Source: Anaerohalosphaeraceae bacterium (GTDB lineage: Bacteria; Planctomycetota; Phycisphaerae; Sedimentisphaerales; Anaerohalosphaeraceae). From it: a DNA stretch of 64,000 bases. The stretch's first letter is position 1; each line of letters opens with the position of its first letter. The DNA is taken from contig DAOSUR010000002.1 of NCBI GenBank assembly GCA_035378985.1, forward strand, positions 186,001 through 250,000, read 5' to 3'. A program made the translations under genes and the position numbers. The notes under the pieces were generated by a model. It saw nothing but the letters and a program-made list of their open reading frames with translations, had not been told where the DNA came from and did not search any database. Positions 28,138 to 35,009 of this stretch are shown in pieces.

Positions 28138-28166
28138 ACTATAGCGGAAGCAAAAAAGATTGTCAA
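28138..28166 (-). promoter_or_regulatory. pyrKD promoter
   Basis: On the minus strand, TTGACA (28166-28161), a 17-nt spacer and TATAGT (28143-28138): a near-consensus sigma-70-type promoter. The predicted start near 28131 gives a leader of about 125 nt before pyrK, including the terminator hairpin. Confidence 0.75.
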
Positions 28167-28231
28167 TTGACTAAAAAAAATAATATTACAGGATAATATG
28201 GAGGTATTCTATTCTGTATAGGGAGGATCTT

Positions 28232-28257
28232 AACGGCTTTTTCGGCCGTTTTTTTAT
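28232..28257 (+). terminator. Plus-strand intrinsic terminator upstream of the response regulators
   Basis: Stem AACGGC/GCCGTT (28232-28237 and 28245-28250) with a 7-nt loop, followed by seven T and then ATTTTT. It would end a very short transcript of about 50-60 nt if the TTGACT...GATAAT pair at 28167-28197 is active, or act as a leader terminator for the response-regulator genes. Confidence 0.65.
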
Positions 28258-28352
28258 TTTTCTTGTGCCTGCAGGGGGTTCAGGATATAGTACCAGAATA
28301 AGGAGAGGGGTGTTCTTAAAAGAACCGCCTAAGAAGCAAAAGGGGGTATAGG

Positions 28353-28817
28353 ATGAAAAAGAAGGCGTTTGTTTTGGTTGCAGAAAACAATGATGCGGAT
28401 TTTGCTGTTATTGAAAAAAACCTGCAGCACAACGGTTACCCCTCCGAAATCATTCGCTTTTGTGACGGACAAAAACTCCTGAATGCTTTAAGTCAGATTC
28501 AGGAGGCCGAAACTGTATTTTGTCGCCCCTGTCTTCTTTTCGTTGATATTCAGCTGCCTCAAGTTAACGGATTAGAGGTTCTTGGGACGATCAAGACCAA
28601 CCCGCAATTGAAAAAGATTCCGGTCATAGTTCTTCTGACATCGGAAAATGAACAACAGGTTCTTGAGCAATGTTATCGTTACGGATGCAGTTTTTGTCTA
28701 AGAAAACCGGATATTCCGGAGCATTTTTCCGAAATGTTCCGACAAGTATCAGATTTTTTGTCCGTAGTGGAACTGCCGGAGCTGCCGGTTCCGGAGGCCA
28801 TGGGAGCAGTTTTATGA
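28353..28817 (+). CDS. Single-domain response regulator with an altered acidic pocket
   Basis: 154 residues, a receiver domain with no output domain, like the Rcp1 group. The phosphoacceptor Asp is in LLFVDIQLPQVNG, the Ser/Thr in VIVLLTSENE and the Lys in CLRKPDIPEHF. The first-strand acidic pair is E11-N12 (VAENNDADF) rather than two acids, which may weaken Mg2+ binding. It starts at ATG 28353 behind AAGGGGG. Its TGA overlaps the next start as ATGA. The partner kinase is unknown. Confidence 0.88.
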   Translation: MKKKAFVLVAENNDADFAVIEKNLQHNGYPSEIIRFCDGQKLLNALSQIQEAETVFCRPCLLFVDIQLPQVNGLEVLGTIKTNPQLKKIPVIVLLTSENEQQVLEQCYRYGCSFCLRKPDIPEHFSEMFRQVSDFLSVVELPELPVPEAMGAVL

Positions 28818-29275
28818 GTCAAACCGCCCCTACAATTCTCATTGCGGAAGATGATTTTGGACACTTTGCACTGATTCAGAAGAATCTGAAACGAAGCTGT
28901 GTTCCCAAGGAAATTATTCATTTTCGAAATGGGGAAGAACTGCTCAATTTTCTTTTTCATCAGGGACCGGAGCGGCTGGAAGGCGGACGATATCTGATTT
29001 TGATGGACATTCGCCTGCCGGGGAAAAACGGCATTGAGGTATTGCGGTGTATCAAGGAAGACCCTACTTTATATTCCATTCCTGTTTTTATGCTCACCAC
29101 CTCTACAAATCCGGCTGATGTGGAGCGAAGTTATGAATTGGGATGCGCCGCTTATATGAACAAACCGGGCAATTACAGCGAATTTGTCAAGTCAGTTGAT
29201 CGTCTGGGACATCTTATTTCGTTATCGGAGTTTGACTGGCCGCCGCTGAGATATTCCTCCTTCGTATCCCGCTGA
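28814..29275 (+). CDS. Single-domain response regulator (Rcp1-like)
   Basis: 153 residues from ATG 28814, coupled by the 4-bp overlap to its paralogue upstream. It has a complete receiver pocket: ILIAEDDFGHF (acidic pair), LILMDIRLPGKNGIEVL (phosphoacceptor Asp), FMLTTSTN and YMNKPGNYSEF (Lys). The two are clearly duplicates (E/D-F-A-x-I-x-K-N-L near the N-terminus in both). No output domain is present, so it likely acts by binding a partner protein. Confidence 0.9.
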   Translation: MSQTAPTILIAEDDFGHFALIQKNLKRSCVPKEIIHFRNGEELLNFLFHQGPERLEGGRYLILMDIRLPGKNGIEVLRCIKEDPTLYSIPVFMLTTSTNPADVERSYELGCAAYMNKPGNYSEFVKSVDRLGHLISLSEFDWPPLRYSSFVSR

Positions 29276-29343
29276 ATTTTGAACCACTGTTTCCCGGTAC
29301 GGACTTGATTCAGCTTTGTATTTGTGGTAAATAGCCATTCCCT

Positions 29344-30738
29344 ATGAAAAAAGAGCGAATCAATCTGATATTGTTTGTTTTAATCGCTTTGACTGCCGGC
29401 GGGGCGGCCCGGAAGGAAACTGCATCTGTCTCTGAGCTTCTCCGTTCGATCAATCCGGCGAAAGAGAAAATCTCCGTAACGGTGGTTCAGGCCGATACAG
29501 GACAAACTCTGTTTTCTCATCAGAGCAGGGAGCCGATGATTCCGGCTTCCAATATGAAGCTGATTGTTTCGGCGGCCGCGCTGCATTATTTAGGGGCGGA
29601 ATATGCTTTTGAAACTCGTGTCGGCCTGCTGGACAGTCATTTGGTTGTCATCGGCGGGGGAGACCCGCTGCTGGGCGAACCCGGACTTCACGGGCCGTCA
29701 GCGGTTTCTATTTTTGAGCAAATTGCACAGGACCTTCTCGGTCAGGGCGTCAAAACCCTCGGCGATGTGATTTTGGATGACACTTTTTTTGACAGCAACC
29801 GGGTTCACCCGCACTGGCCTCCGGACCAGCTCAATCGATGGTATGCCTGTGAGGTGTCCGGATTGAATTTTAATCGAAATTGCGTTCACCTGACCGTCCG
29901 TCGGGGCGGCAAAGGGGCGATTATCGAACTGGACCCGCCGACAGAATATGTGACGATTGTAAACCAGGTAAAACTGGTTTCTTCCGGAGCCAGTGCAGTC
30001 GGTGCTTATCGAAATAAAGTCCCAAACGTGCTGACGGTGAAGGGGAATCTGAATCAAAGTACCGGCTTTGATGTGGCCATTGAGAATCCGGCAGGGCTTT
30101 TCGGCAGTCTTTTGTTGGAAAAACTGGCTGAAAAAGGGATTCAGGTTCGCGGAAAACTGGTGCAAAAGTACATTAAAACAGACCCCAATATTCGGGTTTT
30201 TCGGGTTTTCCGCACTCCTTTATCAGAGGTTCTGAACCGCTCAAACAAGGACAGTTTAGGACTGGCGGCTGAAGCCCTTGTGAAGACCATTTCTGCGGAA
30301 AATACGCAAGGGCGGATTAACGGGGAGTGGCCGCACGGGCTGCATTTGATTCGACGGTATCTGCTGTCGTTGGGGATTCCGGAAGAACAGTTTGTTCTCA
30401 AAGACGGCAGCGGTCTCAGTCGAGAAAATCGGCTTACTTCGGAGGCCATTGTCAAAGTCCTTCAAGATATGTTTCAGGGGCCTTGTCGGCAGATTTATGA
30501 GTCGTCTCTTTCGCAGGGGGGGGTAGACGGGACCGCTGAACGGTATTTCCGTGAACCCCCGTATAAGGGAAAAATCGCCGGCAAGACCGGTTTTATCAGC
30601 GGTGTAAGAGCTTTTTCGGGCATTTGTCACAGCCCGCAGGGGGATTTACTTTTCAGCATTTTGACGGAAGGGGGCGGCAGTGAGATGCGCAGCAAAATCA
30701 ACGATATCACCAAAGCCGTTTTTGACGGACGCTGGTGA
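29344..30738 (+). CDS. dacB: D-alanyl-D-alanine carboxypeptidase/endopeptidase (PBP4, S13)
   Basis: 464 residues with an N-terminal export signal (LILFVLIALTAGGAA). S13 motifs: SxxK as S69-N-M-K72 in IPASNMKLIVSAAALHYLG, KTG in IAGKTGFISGVRAFSG, and the conserved KDGSGLSRENR segment. The middle motif, usually SxN in the form NKxSxNxxAE, reads NKDSLGLAAE here, so the Asn is replaced by Gly306. It trims or cleaves peptidoglycan cross-links in the periplasm in known homologues. Whether the substitution affects activity is not known. Confidence 0.9.
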   Translation: MKKERINLILFVLIALTAGGAARKETASVSELLRSINPAKEKISVTVVQADTGQTLFSHQSREPMIPASNMKLIVSAAALHYLGAEYAFETRVGLLDSHLVVIGGGDPLLGEPGLHGPSAVSIFEQIAQDLLGQGVKTLGDVILDDTFFDSNRVHPHWPPDQLNRWYACEVSGLNFNRNCVHLTVRRGGKGAIIELDPPTEYVTIVNQVKLVSSGASAVGAYRNKVPNVLTVKGNLNQSTGFDVAIENPAGLFGSLLLEKLAEKGIQVRGKLVQKYIKTDPNIRVFRVFRTPLSEVLNRSNKDSLGLAAEALVKTISAENTQGRINGEWPHGLHLIRRYLLSLGIPEEQFVLKDGSGLSRENRLTSEAIVKVLQDMFQGPCRQIYESSLSQGGVDGTAERYFREPPYKGKIAGKTGFISGVRAFSGICHSPQGDLLFSILTEGGGSEMRSKINDITKAVFDGRW

Positions 30739-30748
30739 AAGCGCTTTT

Positions 30749-31753
30749 TTAGGGCAGTTCTCCGGTAAACTCTTCAATTAAATCTCGGCAGGTAACCAAA
30801 CCGAGAATTTCCTGGGAATGGGCAGAGGATGTTTCCGATACAACCAAAGCCAGCGTTTGTTTTTGACGGCGCATTTGATGAAGAGCGGAAAGAACGGAAC
30901 AGCCGGCAGATACAGTCATAATGGGTTTCAGAAAAGGTTCCAACGTCGTGAACCCTGCTGAGCATGCGATGACATCGTACACCTCGACCCATCCTCGTAT
31001 TTTTTGGGTCGTTTTATCGTAAACAGGCAGACGGACAAAAGGAGACTGGATCAGCTGGGCAATGATTTGTTCGCTGGGGGTGTGGAGGTCAAGCATCCGG
31101 ACCTGCCGCCAGGGGGTCATCACGGAGGTAACCGGCAGAGAGGGAGTCCGAAGCAGTCGATCCATCATTGATTTTTGGATATCGCTGAGCAAACCCTCTT
31201 CACGCGTTTCGTGGAAAATCTGCTGAATCTGCTCTCGCTGCGTTAAATCGACGGCCAGCGGCATATCGATTGAAGTGTGAAAGAACCGATTCAGCCGTCC
31301 TGAAAACCATTTCAGAAGGGATGTAAGACCGGTCCGGGTAAACAGGTTATAGACAAACCAAATCAGCGGGGACAGCGTGAGCAGAAAAGAATCGGCTCTA
31401 TAATAAAAAAGATTTTTGGGAAGGATGTCCACAAAGATAAATAACAGCGGTGTCATAACGGCACTGGAGTACAGTTCCGCGAGTCCCGGATTTTTTAAGC
31501 GGGTGTAGAACAAATAGGCGGCCAGACTGGTGGCAAAATAGTTTGCCAGATTGTTGGCCATTAGAAGACTGAGAATCAAACCGTGGCTGTCCTGAACCAC
31601 GTGAGAAAGAAGAAGATGAAACGGTCTTTTTTGTTCGCACCCCAGTCGAAGCCGGAAACGGCTGAGCCGATAGGTTCCGGTTTCTGCACCGGCCATAATT
31701 CCGCTCAGACCAACAAGAATAACCAGAACTGTCAAAGCGGTAAAAAAGGTCAT
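30749..31753 (-). CDS. CNNM/CorC-family protein without the C-terminal CorC_HlyC domain
   Basis: 334 residues: an N-terminal DUF21/CNNM membrane domain of 3-4 segments (TALTVLVILVGLSGIMAGAE, FIFVDILPKNLFYYRAD) and a CBS pair (SVMTPWRQVRMLDLHTPSE, LGLVTCRDLIEEFTGELP). It stops right after the second CBS domain, lacking the ~80-residue domain present in its neighbour. Family members are implicated in Mg2+ or Co2+ handling. It overlaps its upstream paralogue by ATGA, so the two may form a heteromer (inference). Confidence 0.86.
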   Translation of the reverse strand: MTFFTALTVLVILVGLSGIMAGAETGTYRLSRFRLRLGCEQKRPFHLLLSHVVQDSHGLILSLLMANNLANYFATSLAAYLFYTRLKNPGLAELYSSAVMTPLLFIFVDILPKNLFYYRADSFLLTLSPLIWFVYNLFTRTGLTSLLKWFSGRLNRFFHTSIDMPLAVDLTQREQIQQIFHETREEGLLSDIQKSMMDRLLRTPSLPVTSVMTPWRQVRMLDLHTPSEQIIAQLIQSPFVRLPVYDKTTQKIRGWVEVYDVIACSAGFTTLEPFLKPIMTVSAGCSVLSALHQMRRQKQTLALVVSETSSAHSQEILGLVTCRDLIEEFTGELP

Positions 31754-33036
31754 TGTGATTCCTCCCTGATAGGTTGCTCCGAGGAGGAATGCAGCGTAAG
31801 GATGAGCGAGGAAATGCGGTTCCTGGAGACGTTTTCGACGGTAAAATCAAGGTTTTTCCATTGGACTCGATCGCCGGGACGCGCCGTCCGACCAAGCAGG
31901 GCAGTCACGAGTCCGCCGACAGTTGCCAAATGGCGGTATTCCGGCTCTATTTCCTCAGGTTCTATCCATTCATATAAAGGCAAGTCCGCCGCAAGCCGGT
32001 AGGTCAACGGTCCGATGACCTGAATCGGCTCTTCTTCTTCCGCTGAGTCCGAAGTTGATACGAGTTCTTCGAGCAAGTTCTGCAATGTAACAGAACCGGC
32101 GACACCTCCGTATTCATCCACTACGACAGCGAATTCTCTTTTTTCTTTTCGAAATGTTTCCAGAAGAGATTCGGCGGTTTTTTGTTCCGGGACAAAAAAA
32201 GGGGGGTGCAGCAGAGAAGAAAGCGGGGCATTTCTCCGCTGCAAAAGGTCCGGAAGATAAAGGACGCCCAGAATGTTATCAATCCGTTCGCGATAGACGG
32301 GCAGATACTTCTGACGAGACTGGGCGAACAGTTTTAAGACGGCTGGAAGGGGGGTTTTTTCTTCGCAAGCAGGCATGTCCACACGGGGAACCATTACATG
32401 GCGGACTTTCAGGAAACCAAAATGGACTACTTCCGTTAAAATTCGGTTTTCATCCGGTGTGAGCAAACCCTGACGAGCTGAGGAGTTCAATATCAGATTC
32501 AGGTATGCGGCATTCACAGAACGCGGTGTCTGATAACACTGATTTCCCAGAAAAAGACGGCAGAACGGACGGACCAATCCAAAGTCCAGAGCGGACATAA
32601 GAGGACCGAGCACCTGAAGCCCCAGCCAGCAGGGCACAGAGGCCCATCGACAGAATCGAGGTGCGTTGGAATAAGCCAGCGATTTTGGAAGCATCTCCCC
32701 AAACAGAACCAGAATGATAAAGAACAGGACGGCACAAAAAGACCCTGCCATCGGATTTACATTCTTCGCAACTTTGAGAGAAAAAACGCTGGCCAGAGAA
32801 TAAAACGAGACATTGACCATCATATTGCCGAAAAGAATGGCGGTCAGAAATCGGCTGGGCTGAAGAAGGAGCTTGTGGACAAGCTGTTCAGTCGGCAAAG
32901 CGGATTTCGAAAACAAGGACAATTGACGATGAGAAAGATGGAAAAAGGCGGTTTCAGATGCTGAACAGAAGGCCGAACCGCATAACAGGGCTGCCATCAG
33001 AAGAAGCCGCCATCCATATTGCCACCCTGCTTCCAT
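31750..33036 (-). CDS. CNNM/CorC-family protein, full length
   Basis: 428 residues. DUF21 membrane domain (LLMAALLCGSAFCSASETAFF, ILVLFGEMLPKSLAYSNAP), CBS pair (HVMVPRVDMPACEEKTPLP, FAVVVDEYGGVAGSVTLQNL) and a complete CorC_HlyC domain (YRLAADLPLYEWIEPEEIE, HLATVGGLVTALLGRTARPG). GEMLPKS and VVDEYGG are the family hallmarks. It is likely a metal-ion-linked transporter. First gene of a two-gene unit, it starts 25 bp from the end of the histidine kinase gene. Confidence 0.9.
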   Translation of the reverse strand: MEAGWQYGWRLLLMAALLCGSAFCSASETAFFHLSHRQLSLFSKSALPTEQLVHKLLLQPSRFLTAILFGNMMVNVSFYSLASVFSLKVAKNVNPMAGSFCAVLFFIILVLFGEMLPKSLAYSNAPRFCRWASVPCWLGLQVLGPLMSALDFGLVRPFCRLFLGNQCYQTPRSVNAAYLNLILNSSARQGLLTPDENRILTEVVHFGFLKVRHVMVPRVDMPACEEKTPLPAVLKLFAQSRQKYLPVYRERIDNILGVLYLPDLLQRRNAPLSSLLHPPFFVPEQKTAESLLETFRKEKREFAVVVDEYGGVAGSVTLQNLLEELVSTSDSAEEEEPIQVIGPLTYRLAADLPLYEWIEPEEIEPEYRHLATVGGLVTALLGRTARPGDRVQWKNLDFTVENVSRNRISSLILTLHSSSEQPIREESQ

Positions 33037-33060
33037 GGAGCAATGTAATCCTGAAAGATT

Positions 33061-33831
33061 TTAAGAGCCGTCCGGCAGCCAGAGCGTAAAAACAGTTCCC
33101 CGGCCGCAGACGGATTGAACCTCAATAGTTCCGCCGTGATTTTCGAGTACCCTTTTGCAAAAAGCCAATCCAACCCCATTCCCTTTCCGCCGGCCCTGTT
33201 TTCCGTCTTTAGTTGTGAAAAAAGGTTCAAAGATATGGGGGAGCTGCTCAGGAGGAATGCCGCAGCCGGTATCGGAAATAGAGATTTGAAGGCCTTTGCC
33301 GTGCGGATTGGCCCGAATCTCCAGGCGACCGCCCTTGCCGAGCATGGCTTCCCGAGCATTGAGAATCAGATTGATCAGAACCTGACGCATTCCTATCGGG
33401 TCCAGCGGGGCGGAAAGTTCCTCGGGAATCTCTTTGATGACCCGGATTCCGTCCTTGCGAAAATCGCGAGCCATCGTGGAAAAAGCGTCTTCGAAGAGCT
33501 GCCGGATTGAATAACGAATTTTGGCCATTTCCTTTTGTCCGGCCAAAACAGGAACCTGTTGAAGAATTTCTGCGGCTTGGCTGCCGAGTCGAACCGCTTT
33601 CTTTAGGGCCTTCTGGATTAATTCCGTGTCTTCGGAGTCCTGAAGAGCCATCTGGGCATAACTGGTAAGGGGGGTCAGCAGGTTGTTGATTTCATGAGCC
33701 ACCATCGCCCACGCCTTGCCGACCATGGACAATTGTTCCATCTGTTCCAGTTGAGCGGACAATTCCTGATTTTTTCGCTTTACCAGTTCAATCTTTCGGT
33801 GCAGACTTTGCCGTTTCTCTATGGTGTTCAA
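33061..33831 (-). CDS. Cytosolic sensor histidine kinase without a sensor domain
   Basis: 256 residues. A coiled coil (IELVKRKNQELSAQLEQMEQ) leads to the H box MVAHEINNLLTPL (His46), the N box NLILNAREAML, G1 DTGCGIPPEQLPHIFEPFF and G2 GNGVGLAFCKRVLENHGG. There is no membrane or PAS domain, so the input must come through a partner. AGGAG lies just upstream of the ATG. The divergent response-regulator gene at 34243 is a possible partner. Confidence 0.92.
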   Translation of the reverse strand: MNTIEKRQSLHRKIELVKRKNQELSAQLEQMEQLSMVGKAWAMVAHEINNLLTPLTSYAQMALQDSEDTELIQKALKKAVRLGSQAAEILQQVPVLAGQKEMAKIRYSIRQLFEDAFSTMARDFRKDGIRVIKEIPEELSAPLDPIGMRQVLINLILNAREAMLGKGGRLEIRANPHGKGLQISISDTGCGIPPEQLPHIFEPFFTTKDGKQGRRKGNGVGLAFCKRVLENHGGTIEVQSVCGRGTVFTLWLPDGS

Positions 33832-33861
33832 CAGGTTTTTCTCCTATTTTAACACAGAGGA

Positions 33862-33878
33862 ACAAGAAAAACTCTTGT
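33862..33878. promoter_or_regulatory. Inverted repeat in the divergent kinase/88-residue-gene spacer
   Basis: A perfect ACAAGA-N5-TCTTGT palindrome between the histidine kinase start (33831, leftward) and the 88-residue gene (33950, rightward). The position suits a shared operator, but no regulator is identified. Confidence 0.35.
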
Positions 33879-33949
33879 CATTTCTCACTATAAAAGATAC
33901 CTTATCTCTATCAAGTAATATCGGTTAACCTGCGATTTTTCTTGAGATT

Positions 33950-34216
33950 ATGGATTATCAGGCCATTCTTGATGAGTTTCTGGAATTGCTGTCGAGTCAA
34001 GGGGTGCAGGTTCGACAGGAATCGATGGGAGGGGGCGGAGGGGGATTGTGTGAAATTCGCGGCCGAATGATATTTTTTCTCGACACCCAGGCCTCTGCTT
34101 TGGATAGTGCTGTTCAAGCCGGCAAGGCGGTTTTAAAGGTAATTGAAGACCCGGAGACGATTTTTCTCAAACCGGCTGTTCGGGATTTTCTTGACAGGGT
34201 CCGACAGATGGAGTGA
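33950..34216 (+). CDS. Small hypothetical protein upstream of a response regulator
   Basis: 88 residues, acidic and helical, with a glycine run (SMGGGGGGLCEIRGRM) in the middle and a C-terminal helix (AVRDFLDRVRQME). I recognise no domain. The regular codon pattern and the tight link to the response regulator downstream (27-bp gap) support it. Shine-Dalgarno is weak. It may be an accessory of the regulator, as inferred from position only. Confidence 0.6.
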   Translation: MDYQAILDEFLELLSSQGVQVRQESMGGGGGGLCEIRGRMIFFLDTQASALDSAVQAGKAVLKVIEDPETIFLKPAVRDFLDRVRQME

Positions 34217-34242
34217 AGTATAATGAGAGGGAACGGACAATT

Positions 34243-34713
34243 ATGACTCATAATATCGACAATAAATTGCCTTTGGTTTTGGTGGTGGATGACAACCCGC
34301 AGAACCTTGAATTGATATTGGCTTGTCTGGAAGATGTGGAATGCAGGACGATTTCCGCTCCGGACGGATATACGGCCCTCGAGTTGGTAAAAACTCAGCA
34401 TCCGGATTTGGTCCTGTTGGATGTAATGATGCCCAAAATCAGCGGGTTCGAAGTCTGCCGGAGAATCAAAAGCAATCCGGAAACGGAAGAAATTCCTGTC
34501 ATTATGGTCACTGCACTGAATGAATTGGGGGACATCGAGCGTGCGATTCAATCCGGGACGGATGATTTTCTCAGCAAACCCATTAACAAGTGGGAATTGG
34601 TAGTTCGTGTTCGCACGATGCTGAAAATAAAGCATCTGAGCGACAAACTTGAACGCACGTTGGCTTACTTGAATGAAATTGAAAAAACCTCCGAGGCCGA
34701 CAGGGGGGGCTAA
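34243..34713 (+). CDS. Single-domain response regulator with C-terminal helix
   Basis: 156 residues from ATG 34243 (an upstream GTG at 34213 overlaps the previous gene and is less likely). The receiver pocket is complete: LVVDDNPQNLELI, LVLLDVMMPKISGFEVCRRI (phosphoacceptor Asp), VIMVTALNE and FLSKPINKWELVVRV. The tail LSDKLERTLAYLNEIEK forms a likely coiled coil but no DNA-binding or enzymatic domain. It could be the partner of the kinase at 33061-33831. Confidence 0.9.
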   Translation: MTHNIDNKLPLVLVVDDNPQNLELILACLEDVECRTISAPDGYTALELVKTQHPDLVLLDVMMPKISGFEVCRRIKSNPETEEIPVIMVTALNELGDIERAIQSGTDDFLSKPINKWELVVRVRTMLKIKHLSDKLERTLAYLNEIEKTSEADRGG

Positions 34714-35009
34714 TCCTCTTCGTTCTTTTCGGACATTGATTCAAATTCTTCCTATGAAGGTCTTTGGCGGAGAATTTACCGCGAGGAGACCGCTTTATAT
34801 CTGCTGATTTACAAAGGAGTTAAGGAGGTATTCTTTTCTGATACAGTTCCTTTTATCCCGTCAGCCCCTACAGCCGCTAAAATTGGGCGATTCGAGAGGG
34901 TTTGGGGCATTTTTTTCATTTATCGGGTCTTGGGTACATTAACCGCCCTTAAGGGCTTGACGATAACACCAGCGGAAAGACTTGCAAAGAACCCCAATAA
35001 CAACTGTGG
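34714..35009. other. Intergenic region before the large TPR gene
   Basis: About 300 bases. It contains the 12-bp palindrome GCCCTTAAGGGC (34945-34956) followed at once by TTGACG (34957-34962), but no good -10 at standard spacing. The frame of the upstream response regulator stays open after its TAA for about 100 codons, but with no convincing start codon, so I do not call a gene. Confidence 0.4.

Larger units (their letters stand above)
28007..28352. other. Divergent regulatory region between pyrKD and the response-regulator pair
   Basis: No conventional gene. Toward the left it holds the pyr promoter, a 17-codon leader frame and an intrinsic terminator hairpin. Toward the right it holds a TTGACT box (28167-28172), a loosely spaced GATAAT (28192-28197), an 8-codon frame (28198-28221) and a plus-strand terminator (28232-28257). 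The inverted repeat GTTCTTAAAAGAAC lies at 28311-28324 in the leader of the first response-regulator gene. Confidence 0.55.

Noticed and set aside
27978..28166. A 62-codon minus-strand frame covering the pyr leader.
   Set aside because: It begins upstream of the predicted transcription start, overlaps pyrK out of frame and runs through the terminator hairpin.
34945..34962. GCCCTTAAGGGC palindrome followed by TTGACG as promoter/operator of the TPR gene.
   Set aside because: No -10 element at 16-18 nt spacing; kept only as a note in the intergenic entry.
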